Part shown: positions 8,961 through 17,378 of the stretch, piece by piece
Position numbering within the stretch: position 1 is the stretch's first letter
Layout: every line of letters starts with the position of its first letter
NCBI RefSeq assembly: GCF_040905785.1
Contig: NZ_JBBDQW010000052.1
Location: 1-64,000, forward strand
DNA: 64,000 bases
Origin: Tistlia sp040905785
Lineage (GTDB): Bacteria; Pseudomonadota; Alphaproteobacteria; Kiloniellales; DSM-21159
Direction of reading: 5' to 3'
The notes under the pieces: generated by a model
The model's input: only the letters and a program-made list of their open reading frames with translations
What the model was told of the DNA's origin: nothing
Databases searched by the model: none
Made by a program: the position numbers and the translations under genes

Positions 8961-10145
8961 ATGTTCGCGCGGATTCTGTTTTTTCTGGGTGCGCTGTTGC
9001 TGGTGCAGCCGACGGCCGAGGCCAAGCCTGCGGTCGACGACGTGCGGCTCGGCATCCATCCGGACAAGACCCGGCTGGTCATCGAGCTGACCGAGGCGCC
9101 CGGATTCCGGGTCTTCAGCCTGGCCGATCCGGCCCGCGTCGTCGTCGACCTGCCGGCGGTCGAGTGGCCGGCCGCCGCCTCCCAGGACGGCATGGGCCTG
9201 GTCGGGGCGCTGCGCTACGGCCTGTTCACGCCCGGCACCAGCCGCGTCGTGCTCGACCTCAACCGGCCGGCGCGGGTGCTCGACGCCTTCGTGCTGCCGC
9301 CGCGCGACGGCAAGGGCTACCGCTTCGTCCTCGACATCGGACCCGCCGACGGCGCCGCCTTCCTGGCGGAGATCCGCCGCCCGCCGATCGAGTCGGACCG
9401 GCCGCTGCCGACCATCGCCGTCGCCCTGCCGGCCGCGCCGAGCGCGAGCGGCGACAGCCGGCCGACCGTGGTCATCGATCCCGGCCACGGCGGCGTCGAT
9501 CCCGGCGCGACCGGCGTGTCGGGGATCTACGAGAAGGACCTGGTGCTGGGCTACGGGCTGGCGCTGCGCGATGCGCTGGCGAAGACCGGCCGGTACCGGG
9601 TCGTGATGACGCGCGCCGACGACCGCTTCCTGCCGCTGCGCGGCCGGGTCAAGATCGCCAACGAGGCGGGCGGCGACCTCTTCGTCTCCCTGCACGCCAA
9701 CACCAACGCCTCGCGCAGCCTGCGCGGCGCCTCGGTCTACACGCTGTCGGAGAACGCCTCGGACTCCGAGGCCGCGGCCCTGGCGGCCAAGGAGAACAAG
9801 GCGGACATCATCGCCGGCGTCGACCTTTCCGGACAGAACGAGGTCGTCTCGCAGATCCTCATCGACCTGGCCCAGCGCGAGACGATGAATCTCTCGAAGG
9901 GCCTGGGCAACATCCTGGTGTCCTCCCTGGGCAAGTCCCTGCACCTGCTCAAGCGCACCCATCGCTACGCCGGCTTCGCGGTGCTGAAGTCGCCGAGCGT
10001 GCCCTCGGTGCTGGTCGAGGTCGGCTACATGTCCCACCCGGACGAGGAGCGGGCGCTGCGCACGCCCCAGCACCGCGCCAAGGTAATCGACGGGCTGGTC
10101 GAGGCGATCGACCAGTACTTCACGGTGCAGCAGGCGCATCGCTGA
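8961..10145 (+). CDS. amiC: N-acetylmuramoyl-L-alanine amidase (AmiC-type)
   Basis: A 394-aa secreted cell-wall amidase. A signal peptide (residues 1 to about 22, FFLGALLLVQPTAEA) precedes an AMIN domain (about 25-130) that binds peptidoglycan or septal sites. The Amidase_3 catalytic domain (about 175-385) carries zinc-site motifs IDPGHGGVDPGA, the Glu in YEKDLVL, SLHANTNAS and VEVGYMSHPDEE. It cleaves the amide bond between MurNAc and L-Ala, acting in daughter cell separation. The start was chosen at 8961 because it gives the signal peptide and has GAAGGAA upstream; an earlier in-frame ATG at 8865 gives a poor leader. PBP1A follows about 200 nt downstream, a common cell-wall pairing in alphaproteobacteria. 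Confidence 0.93.
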   Translation: MFARILFFLGALLLVQPTAEAKPAVDDVRLGIHPDKTRLVIELTEAPGFRVFSLADPARVVVDLPAVEWPAAASQDGMGLVGALRYGLFTPGTSRVVLDLNRPARVLDAFVLPPRDGKGYRFVLDIGPADGAAFLAEIRRPPIESDRPLPTIAVALPAAPSASGDSRPTVVIDPGHGGVDPGATGVSGIYEKDLVLGYGLALRDALAKTGRYRVVMTRADDRFLPLRGRVKIANEAGGDLFVSLHANTNASRSLRGASVYTLSENASDSEAAALAAKENKADIIAGVDLSGQNEVVSQILIDLAQRETMNLSKGLGNILVSSLGKSLHLLKRTHRYAGFAVLKSPSVPSVLVEVGYMSHPDEERALRTPQHRAKVIDGLVEAIDQYFTVQQAHR

Positions 10146-10347
10146 ACCCCCGCCGCCGCTGCGCCCGGGCGGGCGGCTCGGCGCCTGACGGAACAATCAC
10201 GGTGTTGCTACATTTTTCGGCGAGCGTACCCATATTACGGGAAACAGGGTCGACGGCGGACGGCGGTGCGGCGCGGCGACGGATGCCCGGGTCGGGGCGC
10301 CGGTTCCGCCGCGGGCGGGATCTTCTGGCGATAACGGGAGCGGGCAC

Positions 10348-13029
10348 GTGCGGAGCCTGAGAAAACTGTTCTTCTGGATGCTCGGGCTCGGGCTCGTCGG
10401 CGTCGTGCTGGCGGGCGGCGCCTTCGTCTACGGGATCTGGCACTACGGCCGGGACCTGCCCGACTACAATGCGCTGGCCGAATACGATCCGGCGATGGTG
10501 ACGCGCGTGCATGCCGGCGACGGTCGCCTGCTCAACGAGTACGCCACCGAGAACCGCATCTTCGTGCCGCTGAAGGCGATCCCGCAGGAGGTCATCGACG
10601 CCTTTCTGTCGGCTGAGGACAAGACCTTCTACGAGCACCCCGGCGTCGACCCCCTGGGCATCCTCAACGCCGTCGTCATCAACCTGCGCAACCTCGGCGG
10701 CGACCGCCGGCCGGTCGGTGCCTCGACCATCACCCAGCAGGTCGCCAAGAATTTCCTGCTGACCAACGAGGTCTCGATCGACCGCAAGGTCAAGGAGGCG
10801 ATCCTCGCCTTCCGCATCGAGAAGGCCTACAGCAAGGACCGCATCCTCGAGCTCTACCTCAACGAGATCTATCTCGGCGCCGGCTCCTACGGCGTCGCCT
10901 CGGCGGCGCTCAACTACTTCGACAAGTCGCTGGCCGAGCTGACCCTGGCCGAGGCGGCCTTCCTGGCGGCCCTGCCGAAGGCGCCGAACAACTACCATCC
11001 GGTCCGCCGGCACCAGGCCGCCGTCGGGCGGCGCAACTGGGTCATCGGGCGCATGCTCGACGACGGCCGGATCACCCCCGAGCAGGCCGAGCGGGTGCGC
11101 CAGGAGGAGCTCGTCGTCCACCGCCGCGCCGCCAGCGACACCACCTCTGAGGGACAGTTCTTCGCCGAGGACGTCCGCCGCGTCCTGGTCTCGCTGTTCG
11201 GCGACGACGGGCTGTACCAGGGCGGGTTGTCGGTGCGCACCTCGCTCGACCCGGCCCTGCAGGCCGCCGCCGATCGCGCGCTGCGCCGCGGGCTGATCGC
11301 CTACGATCGGCGCCACGGCTGGCGCGGCCCCGTCGGGCGCTTCGAGACCGCGGGAGACGGGGCGACCGCCGGGCTGCCCGAGAACTGGGCCGACGACTGG
11401 GCCGCCAAGCTGGCCGAGCTGCCGAAGCCGGAGGGCGCCGGGCCCTGGAGCCTGGCGCTGGTCCTGGAGGTCGGCGGCGAGGCGGCCACCGTCGGCCTGC
11501 CCGACGGCAGCCAAGGCCGCATTCCCATGGCGGCGCTGGCCTGGGCCCGCAAGACCCTGGACGACCAGCGGGTCGGCCGCGCGCCCTCGAAGCCCGCAGA
11601 CGTGCTCGCCGCCGGCGACCTGGTCCTGGTCTCGCCGGTCGAGCCGGAGGCGGCGGGCGAGCCCGTGCCGGAAGGCGTCTACGGCCTGCGCCAGATCCCC
11701 AACGTGGAGGGCGGCCTGGTCGCGCTCGACCCCCACACCGGGCGGGTCCGTGCCATGGCCGGCGGATTCTCCTACGCGCGCAGCGAGTTCAACCGCGCCA
11801 GCCAGGCCAAGCGGCAGCCCGGCTCTTCCTTCAAGCCCTTCGTCTACCTGACGGCGATGGACCACGGTTTCACGCCGGCCTCGATCGTCGTCGACGGCCC
11901 CTTCGTGATCGACCAGGGGCCGGGGCTGCCGAAGTGGAAGCCCGCCAACTACACCAACAAGTTCTATGGCCCCACGCCGCTGCGCGTCGGCATCGAGAAG
12001 TCGCGCAACCTGATGACCGTGCGCCTCGCCCAGGCGGTCGGCATGGAGAAGATCGTCGAGTACGCGCAGCGCTTCGGGATCTTCGAGCGTGACCCGCGGC
12101 CGGTGCTATCGCTGTCGCTCGGCGCCGGCGAGAGCACGCTGCTGCGCATGACCGCGGCCTACGCGATGCTCGTCAACGGCGGCAAGCGCATCGAGCCGAG
12201 CCTGATCGACCGCGTCCAGGACAAGACCGGCCGCACGGTCTGGCGCCACGACAAGCGCGACTGCCCAGGCTGCGGCACCCCCTACGAGGGCGGCCCGCCG
12301 CCGAAGCTGCCGGACGAGCGCGAGCAGATCGTCGATCCGATCAGCGCCTACCAGATCGTCTCGATGCTCGAGGGCGCGGTCCAGCGCGGGACCGGCGTGC
12401 GGCTGCGCGACCTCGGCATCACGGTCGGCGGCAAGACCGGCACGACCAACGACTACCAGGACGCCTGGTTCGTCGGCTTCTCGCCCGATCTCGCGATCGG
12501 CGTCTACATCGGCTTCGACAATCCGCGCACCCTCGGCGAGGGCGAGGCGGGCTCGCGCGCGGCGCTGCCGATCTGGAAGGATTTCGCGCAGGAAGCCTTC
12601 GAGGACACGCCCGACATCCCGTTCCGCCGGCCCGACGGCGTCAGCCTGGTGCGCGTCGCCCAGGCGACCGGCCGGCTGGCCCAGCCGGGCGACGAGGGCG
12701 TGATCTGGGAGGCCTTCAAGCCCGGCACCGAGCCGACCAGCCAGACCGCCTACAAGGCGCTGGACCCCGAGCCCTATGCCGCCTACGGCGTCGACAACCC
12801 CTACGCCCCGGGTGCCCTGCCCTACGGCCAGGCGGGAGCCGCGCAGGGTCAGCAGCCCGGCTCGCCCTACCAGCCGCTCCAGGTGCCGCCGGGCGCGCAG
12901 CAGGACCAAGGCCGGAGCGCCGGCCAGCCAGGCGTCCAGCAGCCGGGGTACCCGCAGCCCGGCCAGCAGCCCGACTACCAGCAGCAGGCGCCGCAGCCGG
13001 CGGGCGCCACGGCGGGCGGCCTCTACTGA
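10348..13029 (+). CDS. mrcA: Penicillin-binding protein 1A (bifunctional)
   Basis: An 893-aa class A PBP. A short cytoplasmic end and one membrane helix (about 8-30) precede the GT51 transglycosylase domain (AFLSAEDKTFYEHPGVD with catalytic Glu, then GASTITQQVAKN and the ELYLNEIYLG segment). An OB-like insert follows, then the transpeptidase domain with SxxK at about 493 (PGSSFKPF), SRN (KSRNLM) and KTGT at about 696. The last 100 residues are a Pro/Gln/Gly-rich tail of low complexity. It polymerises and cross-links peptidoglycan. The start is GTG at 10348 with GGGAG 7 nt upstream. Confidence 0.95.
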   Translation: MRSLRKLFFWMLGLGLVGVVLAGGAFVYGIWHYGRDLPDYNALAEYDPAMVTRVHAGDGRLLNEYATENRIFVPLKAIPQEVIDAFLSAEDKTFYEHPGVDPLGILNAVVINLRNLGGDRRPVGASTITQQVAKNFLLTNEVSIDRKVKEAILAFRIEKAYSKDRILELYLNEIYLGAGSYGVASAALNYFDKSLAELTLAEAAFLAALPKAPNNYHPVRRHQAAVGRRNWVIGRMLDDGRITPEQAERVRQEELVVHRRAASDTTSEGQFFAEDVRRVLVSLFGDDGLYQGGLSVRTSLDPALQAAADRALRRGLIAYDRRHGWRGPVGRFETAGDGATAGLPENWADDWAAKLAELPKPEGAGPWSLALVLEVGGEAATVGLPDGSQGRIPMAALAWARKTLDDQRVGRAPSKPADVLAAGDLVLVSPVEPEAAGEPVPEGVYGLRQIPNVEGGLVALDPHTGRVRAMAGGFSYARSEFNRASQAKRQPGSSFKPFVYLTAMDHGFTPASIVVDGPFVIDQGPGLPKWKPANYTNKFYGPTPLRVGIEKSRNLMTVRLAQAVGMEKIVEYAQRFGIFERDPRPVLSLSLGAGESTLLRMTAAYAMLVNGGKRIEPSLIDRVQDKTGRTVWRHDKRDCPGCGTPYEGGPPPKLPDEREQIVDPISAYQIVSMLEGAVQRGTGVRLRDLGITVGGKTGTTNDYQDAWFVGFSPDLAIGVYIGFDNPRTLGEGEAGSRAALPIWKDFAQEAFEDTPDIPFRRPDGVSLVRVAQATGRLAQPGDEGVIWEAFKPGTEPTSQTAYKALDPEPYAAYGVDNPYAPGALPYGQAGAAQGQQPGSPYQPLQVPPGAQQDQGRSAGQPGVQQPGYPQPGQQPDYQQQAPQPAGATAGGLY

Positions 13030-13125
13030 CGCGGCCGGGGACCGAACAGCCCCTTGGACGGAACACGCGCCGGTCGGCTATAAGGCCGACCGAGCGACGA
13101 GCACGAGAAGCGGGAGCGCAAAGCC

Positions 13126-14260
13126 ATGCGCGCGGAATTGCAGGCGGACGTCGAGGCCATCAAGCAGGCCCTGGCGCTGCTGAGGAGGCATCTTTGACTG
13201 GGATCGCGCCCTCAAGCGCCTCGAGGAGCTGAACGCCCTCGCCGAGGATCCCAGTCTCTGGAACGAGGCCGCCAAGGCTCAGGCGCTGATGCGCGAGCGC
13301 AGCACGCTGGAGGGCCTGATCGGCGACTACCGAAAGCTCGAGGGCGGCCTCGATGATGCCGTCACCCTGATCGAGCTGGCAGAGGCCGAGGCGGACGAGG
13401 GCGCCCTGGCCGAGGCCGAGGCCGAGCTCAAGCGCCTGCGCGCGGAGGCCGAGAAGAAGCAGCTCGAGTCGCTGCTCTCCGGCGAGGCCGACGCCAACGA
13501 CTGCTACCTCGAGATCAACGCCGGTGCCGGCGGTACCGAGGCCCAGGACTGGGCCGAGATGCTGGTGCGCATGTACTCGCGCTGGGCCGAGCAGCACGAC
13601 TACAAGGTCGAGTGGCTGGAGGAAAGCCAGGGCGAGGAGGCCGGCCTCAAGTCGGCGACCCTCACCATCAAGGGCAACAACGCCTTCGGCTGGCTGAAGA
13701 CGGAATCGGGCGTCCACCGCCTGGTCCGCATCAGCCCCTTCGACAGCCAGGCGCGGCGCCACACCTCCTTCGCCAGCGTCTGGGTCTACCCCGTCGTCGA
13801 CGAGAACATCGAGATCGAGATCCTCGACAAGGACCTGCGCGTCGACACCTACCGGGCCTCGGGCGCCGGCGGTCAGCACATCAACAAGACCGATTCGGCG
13901 ATTCGCATCACCCACCTGCCGACCAACATCGTGGTGCAGTGCCAGAACGACCGCTCGCAGCACAAGAACCGGGCGACGGCCATGGCCATGCTGAAGGCGC
14001 GGCTTTACGAGCACGAGCTGGCGCGCCGCGAAGCCGAGGCCGAGGCCGAGGAATCGACCAAGACCGACATCGGCTGGGGCCACCAGATCCGTTCCTACGT
14101 CCTGCAGCCCTATCAGATGATCAAGGACCTGCGCACGGGCGTCGAGAAGGGCAATCCCGACGCCGTGCTGGGCGGCGACATCGACGACTTCCTGGAAGCC
14201 TCGCTGGCCGCCAAGCTGGAGAAGGGCCAGGGGCGCGACGCCGGCGACGCCGCGGAGTAG
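13126..14260 (+). CDS. prfB: Peptide chain release factor 2 with programmed +1 frameshift
   Basis: RF2 recognises UGA and UAA stop codons and triggers peptidyl-tRNA hydrolysis. The first 23 codons start at ATG 13126 and meet an in-frame TGA at 13195-13197; the main frame resumes +1 at GAC 13196 (DWDRALKRLEELN) and runs to 14260, giving about 377 aa. The main frame has the anticodon-like SPF motif (RISPFDSQARRH) and the catalytic GGQ (ASGAGGQHINKTDS). The frameshift signal is intact, so this is not a pseudogene. A caller that ignores recoding would begin at the ATG at 13289 and lose the N-terminus. It follows PBP1A by about 100 nt. Confidence 0.96.
13183..13198 (+). promoter_or_regulatory. prfB +1 frameshift site
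   Basis: AGGAGG (an internal Shine-Dalgarno-like element, 13183-13188) stands three nucleotides before the slippery CTT TGA C (13192-13198). This is the classical prfB autoregulatory layout: when RF2 is scarce the ribosome pauses at UGA and shifts to +1. Confidence 0.95.
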
Positions 14261-14280
14261 GTGGCGTCCTCGCGCTTGCG

Positions 14281-14304
14281 TGGTTCGACAGGCTCACCAC
14301 GAAG
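14281..14304 (+). repeat. Dispersed intergenic repeat, copy 1
   Basis: A 24-nt sequence beginning TGGTTCGACAGGCTCACC. An inverted copy at 14370-14393 matches at 22 of 24 positions. I recall very similar sequences as high-copy intergenic repeats in alphaproteobacterial genomes. It lies between the convergent prfB and PLP-enzyme genes. Confidence 0.7.
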
Positions 14305-14368
14305 CGACGGAGGCGCCGGCGATATCCTCGCTCGGTCCCCTGACCGGTTAATGGAGAGTCCCTAGACT

Positions 14369-14399
14369 GCTTCATGGTGAGCTTGTCGAACCATGAAGC
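14369..14399 (-). repeat. Dispersed intergenic repeat, copy 2, forming its own hairpin
   Basis: The inverted partner of copy 1. It also carries a perfect self-complementary end pair, CTTCATGGT (14370-14378) and ACCATGAAG (14390-14398), extended by one G-C pair, around an 11-nt loop. It could end transcripts from both convergent genes. Confidence 0.7.
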
Positions 14400-14438
14400 C
14401 GCACCGGCGCGAGCTCCAAAGACGCGGCTCGGCCCGCC

Positions 14439-15569
14439 CTACAGCCGGTCGAAGGCCTGCTCCAGGTCGTCGAGCAGCGCCGCGGTCGGCTCGCAGCCGA
14501 GCGACAGGCGCAGCAGGCCCGGGTGGACCGTGTCGTCCCAGCGGTAGCGCCAGTCGATCGAGCTGTGGGTGCCGCCGAAGGAGGTCGCCTTGAAGATCAG
14601 GCCGAGCCCGGACTCGAAGGCGAGCGCCCGCTCCTGGTCGGGGAAGGTGAAGGAGACGAGAGAGCCGAAGCGGCTCATCTGGCTGCGGGCGAGGGCATGG
14701 CCGGGATCGTCGGGCAGGCCCGGGTAGCGCAGCGCCGCCAGCTTCGGGTGCCCGCGGAAACGCTCGGCCACCGCCTGGGCCGAGCGGCACATGCGCTCGA
14801 AGCGCAGCTCCAGGGTCTGCAGGCCGCGGTGGCACAGCCAGGCCTCCATCGGCCCGACAATCGAGCCCGACAGCTTGCGCCAGCTGCGCAGGCTCGCGAG
14901 CAGCGCGGGGTCGCGCGCCGCGACGTGGCCCATCAGCAGGTCGGAGTGGCCGTTGACCGCCTTGGTGTCCGAGGCGACCACCAGGTCGGCGCCGAGGGCC
15001 AGGCAGCGCTGGCCGAGCGGCGTCATGGTGGTGTTGTCGCAGACCAGGAGGTTGCCGGCCTTGTGCACCTTCTCGGCGACGGCGGCGATGTCGCAGAGCT
15101 CGAGGCCGGGGTTCGAGGGCGTCTCGACCCAGACGATGCGGTAGCCGCCGAGGTTGCTGTCCTCCAGCCCGCGCGTCGCGCGCTTGTCGACGACCACGCC
15201 GAAGCGGGCCAGGAAGCTCTCGGCGTAGTGGCGCACGGCGTGATAGCCGTCCTTGGGCAGCAGCACCCGGTCGCCCGACTGCAGGAAGGGCGTCAGCGCG
15301 GCGGCCGCTGCCGCCATGCCCGAGGGGAAGAGCACGGCCTCGCCGCCCTCCAGGGCGCCCAGCGCCTCCTCGAGCGCCAGCCAGGTCGGATTGGCGTCGC
15401 GGCCGTAGGGAAAGAGCGCGCCGCTCGGGTCGCCCTGCAGGTGGTAGGTGCTGGCGAAGACCGGCGGGATGCCGAAGGGCGTCTCCCGCTCGGGCGCCGG
15501 CAGGCCGGCGTGCAGGCAGGCGAGCTCGGGTGGCAGCTCGGGCGGCAGGCTGCGGGGGTCGCTGGTCAT
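14439..15569 (-). CDS. Cys/Met metabolism PLP-dependent enzyme (cystathionine gamma-synthase/lyase family)
   Basis: About 376 aa, fold type I of the transsulfuration family. Visible landmarks are an N-terminal PPVFASTYHLQG segment, the pyridine-stacking region around GYHAVRHYAES, WVETPSNPGLEL, DNTTMTPLGQ, and the PLP lysine in SDTKAVNGHSDLLMG. Substrate is uncertain: family members make or break cystathionine, or act on methionine or other sulfur amino acids. ATG 15569 was preferred to 15611 because it has GGAG about 8 nt upstream and because the longer frame would run into the tRNA-like remnant at 15593. It is transcribed alone, convergent with prfB. Confidence 0.88.
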   Translation of the reverse strand: MTSDPRSLPPELPPELACLHAGLPAPERETPFGIPPVFASTYHLQGDPSGALFPYGRDANPTWLALEEALGALEGGEAVLFPSGMAAAAAALTPFLQSGDRVLLPKDGYHAVRHYAESFLARFGVVVDKRATRGLEDSNLGGYRIVWVETPSNPGLELCDIAAVAEKVHKAGNLLVCDNTTMTPLGQRCLALGADLVVASDTKAVNGHSDLLMGHVAARDPALLASLRSWRKLSGSIVGPMEAWLCHRGLQTLELRFERMCRSAQAVAERFRGHPKLAALRYPGLPDDPGHALARSQMSRFGSLVSFTFPDQERALAFESGLGLIFKATSFGGTHSSIDWRYRWDDTVHPGLLRLSLGCEPTAALLDDLEQAFDRL

Positions 15570-15585
15570 GGTCGGGGCTCCGGCC

Positions 15586-15608
15586 GGGAGGATGATGGGC
15601 GCGGCTGG
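15586..15608 (-). repeat. Direct repeat, left copy (tRNA 3' end plus flank)
   Basis: These 23 nt match 16408-16430 at 22 positions. The repeat covers the tRNA-Val acceptor 3' strand and CCA plus a few bases beyond. The single difference turns CCA into TCA in this copy. Confidence 0.8.
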
Positions 15609-15642
15609 CATAGAGCCGGCGACCCCGCCCCTATGAAGGGAG
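15593..15642 (-). pseudogene. Decayed 3' half of tRNA-Val
   Basis: Read on the minus strand, the anticodon arm, variable region, T arm and acceptor 3' strand align without gaps to the intact tRNA-Val at 16415-16489, offset by 822 nt, with roughly 80% identity. The T loop is broken, CCA reads TCA, the anticodon loop now reads CAT, and similarity is lost in the 5' half. This is a tRNA fragment, not a functional tRNA. The short peptide AAGIEPATPPL read on the plus strand is the known antisense artefact of tRNA sequence. Confidence 0.75.
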
Positions 15643-15700
15643 GGCCTTTGCGCTGCCTCGTCAAGTACTTGCCTTTACCCTTTCCCGGCGTCTGGGGGCC

Positions 15701-15979
15701 TCAGGCGGCGGGCGCGACCTCTCGCTCGATGTCGCCCTGGAGCCGGCGCCGCGCCTCCTGCAGGTCGTGGTCGGCCTGCAGCCGGGTCCATAGCTCGGCC
15801 TCCGTGCCGAAGTACCGGGCGAGCCGCAGGGCGGTCTCCGGCGAGATCGCGCGCCGGCCGGCGACGATCTCGGAAATGCGGTTGGCCGGAACGCGCAGCG
15901 CGAGTGCGAGCGCGTTGGCGGTGAGCTCGCGGGCCTCCATCTCGCGGGCGAGGATGCGGCCCGGGTGAACGCGGATCAT
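15701..15979 (-). CDS. higA: HigA-family antitoxin (XRE helix-turn-helix)
   Basis: A 92-aa antitoxin beginning MIRVHPGRILAREME, typical of the VapI/HigA group. A helix-turn-helix lies about residues 15-60 (TANALALALRVPANRISEIVAGRRAI, described in pieces), followed by ALRLARYFGTEAELW, which is diagnostic of HigA proteins. It should bind HigB and repress the operon. It lies 22 nt downstream of higB, the toxin-first order characteristic of hig modules. The pair sits between an intact tRNA-Val and a tRNA fragment. Confidence 0.9.
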   Translation of the reverse strand: MIRVHPGRILAREMEARELTANALALALRVPANRISEIVAGRRAISPETALRLARYFGTEAELWTRLQADHDLQEARRRLQGDIEREVAPAA

Positions 15980-16001
15980 GACGGTGCCCTCCTTGGCGGT
16001 G

Positions 16002-16280
16002 TCAGTGATAGTCGACGATCTCCACGTCGTGGGCGTGGCCGTCGCGGAAGCGGAAGACGATGCGCCAGCCGCCGTTGACCGTAATCGCCCACTGGCCCTT
16101 GCGCGCGCCCTTCAGCGGGTGCAGGCCGACGCTCTTCAGCGGGCTGATCGAGCGAAGCGAGGAAGCGGCGTCGAGAACGTTCAGCAACTCGAGCGCGCGC
16201 TCGGCGTCGAGGCCGGGGAACCTGCTCTTGCCCTCCTCGGCGAAGCGGCGGGTGGCACTGTTCCTCCACGACTTGATCAT
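16002..16280 (-). CDS. higB: HigB/RelE-family toxin (mRNA interferase)
   Basis: A 92-aa toxin. It begins MIKSWRNSATRRFAEEG and has HPLKGARKGQWAITVNGGWRI broken by the family core and the C-terminal end DVEIVDYH, all typical of HigB (plasmid maintenance killer) proteins that cleave mRNA on the ribosome. The Met at 16280 matches the family N-terminus; a longer frame from 16313 adds 11 residues. No clear Shine-Dalgarno is visible. An AT-rich upstream stretch with two GTAC motifs (about 16291-16311) could be the promoter and HigA operator, which is inference. Confidence 0.9.
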   Translation of the reverse strand: MIKSWRNSATRRFAEEGKSRFPGLDAERALELLNVLDAASSLRSISPLKSVGLHPLKGARKGQWAITVNGGWRIVFRFRDGHAHDVEIVDYH

Positions 16281-16407
16281 ATGCTTTATGTAGTACGTCG
16301 CGCGTATGTACAAGCGGCATGGCGATCTGCTCGCGCTCGTTCCGCCGTGCCGCTCGCGTTAGACGGCGCGCGGGTGCGGGGCGGCCTATTGTCGGAAATC
16401 TGCGGAC

Positions 16408-16430
16408 GGGAGGATGGTGGGCGCGGCTGG
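16408..16430 (-). repeat. Direct repeat, right copy (3' end of intact tRNA-Val)
   Basis: The intact partner of the repeat at 15586-15608 (22 of 23 identical), same orientation. It spans the acceptor 3' strand, CCA and a few flanking bases. Confidence 0.8.
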
Positions 16431-16489
16431 GATTGAACCAGCGACCCCTCCCGTGTGAAGGGAGTGCTCTCCCGCTGAGCTACGCGCCC
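16415..16489 (-). tRNA. tRNA-Val(CAC)
   Basis: A full cloverleaf reads on the minus strand: acceptor GGGCGCG/CGCGCCC, D arm GCTC/GAGC with GG in the loop, anticodon stem CTCCC/GGGAG with loop TTCACAC (anticodon CAC, decodes GUG), a 5-nt variable region, T arm GCTGG-TTCAATC-CCAGC, discriminator A and an encoded CCA (16417-16415). Its 3' end faces the HigBA module. Confidence 0.95.
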
Positions 16490-16580
16490 GCCCGAAGCGG
16501 AGCGCAGGAAATAGGCGCAAGGCCCGCGGACTGTCAAGCGCACGCCCCGGGGCGTGGAGGAGCCGCGCCCGAACTCGTCC

Positions 16581-17258
16581 TCAGGCGGCGCGGCCGCCGC
16601 CGGCAAGCGCCGCCAGCGCCCCGGGCAGCTCCTCGAAGGCGTCGATCTCGGCGGCCCGCGGCAGGCCGGCGGCGCGCTCGCCGCCGTAGCCGAAGCGGCA
16701 CCAGACCGCCGGAATGCCGGCCGCGGCGGCGGCTTCCAGGTCGGCCGGGCCGTCGCCGAGCAGGACCGCCCGCTCCAGGCCGAGGCCGAGCGGCGCCAGG
16801 GTCAGGCGCAGGTGTTCGGGATCGGGCTTGCGCACCGCAAAGGAGTCGCCGCCGGCCGTCGCCTCGAACAGGCCCGCGAGCGCGAGCGCCGAGAGGATCG
16901 CGCGGCTGAAGCCGATCGGCTTGTTGGTGCAGAGCGCGAGCCGCCAGCCTTCCGCCTTGAGGCTCGCCAGGGTGGCGACGGCGCCGGGGTAGGGGCGGGT
17001 CTCGCGGGTCAGGGTTTCGGCATAGAGCGCCAGGAAGCGCGCGAGCAGGGGTTCGAGCGGCGCCTCCAATCGCCGCGCCCGCACGCCGCGCTCGACCAGC
17101 TTGCGCGCGCCCTCGCCGACCATGTCCTTGACCCGCCCGAGGGGCAGGGGCGGCGCGCCCCGCTCGGCGAGCAGGGCGTTGAGGGCGCGGCCCAGGTCGG
17201 GGGCGCTGTCGACCAGCGTGCCGTCGAGGTCGACGAGCAGGACGTCGCGGGGAACCAT
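16581..17258 (-). CDS. gph: Phosphoglycolate phosphatase (HAD superfamily)
   Basis: A 225-aa HAD phosphatase. Motif I is VDLDGTLVDS at about 9-18 with the nucleophile Asp; motif II is LCTNKP; motif III Lys lies near KPDPEHL; motif IV is LLGDGPADLEAA. The helical cap domain at about 20-85 and overall length fit Gph, which removes 2-phosphoglycolate formed during DNA repair. Related HAD hydrolases look similar, so the substrate is likely but not certain. It is divergent from glmU and preceded by a good start at 17258. Confidence 0.85.
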   Translation of the reverse strand: MVPRDVLLVDLDGTLVDSAPDLGRALNALLAERGAPPLPLGRVKDMVGEGARKLVERGVRARRLEAPLEPLLARFLALYAETLTRETRPYPGAVATLASLKAEGWRLALCTNKPIGFSRAILSALALAGLFEATAGGDSFAVRKPDPEHLRLTLAPLGLGLERAVLLGDGPADLEAAAAAGIPAVWCRFGYGGERAAGLPRAAEIDAFEELPGALAALAGGGRAA

Positions 17259-17378
17259 CTCCGGGCCTTCCGCCTTGTTGCAACGCGAAACATTAGTTTA
17301 TTTGCCGGCCAGGAAGGCGCCGTGGCAAGGTCCGAAGCATCGTGAACGCCTTGAGATAAGCGGGTTTTCCCTACTCCC

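Noticed and set aside
13195..13197. In-frame TGA near the start of prfB as a disabling mutation
   Set aside because: It is part of the conserved programmed frameshift site, with AGGAGG and CTT in place.
15448..15636. Small plus-strand frame ending GAAGIEPATPPL
   Set aside because: This peptide is the common antisense reading of tRNA-like sequence; here it covers the tRNA fragment.
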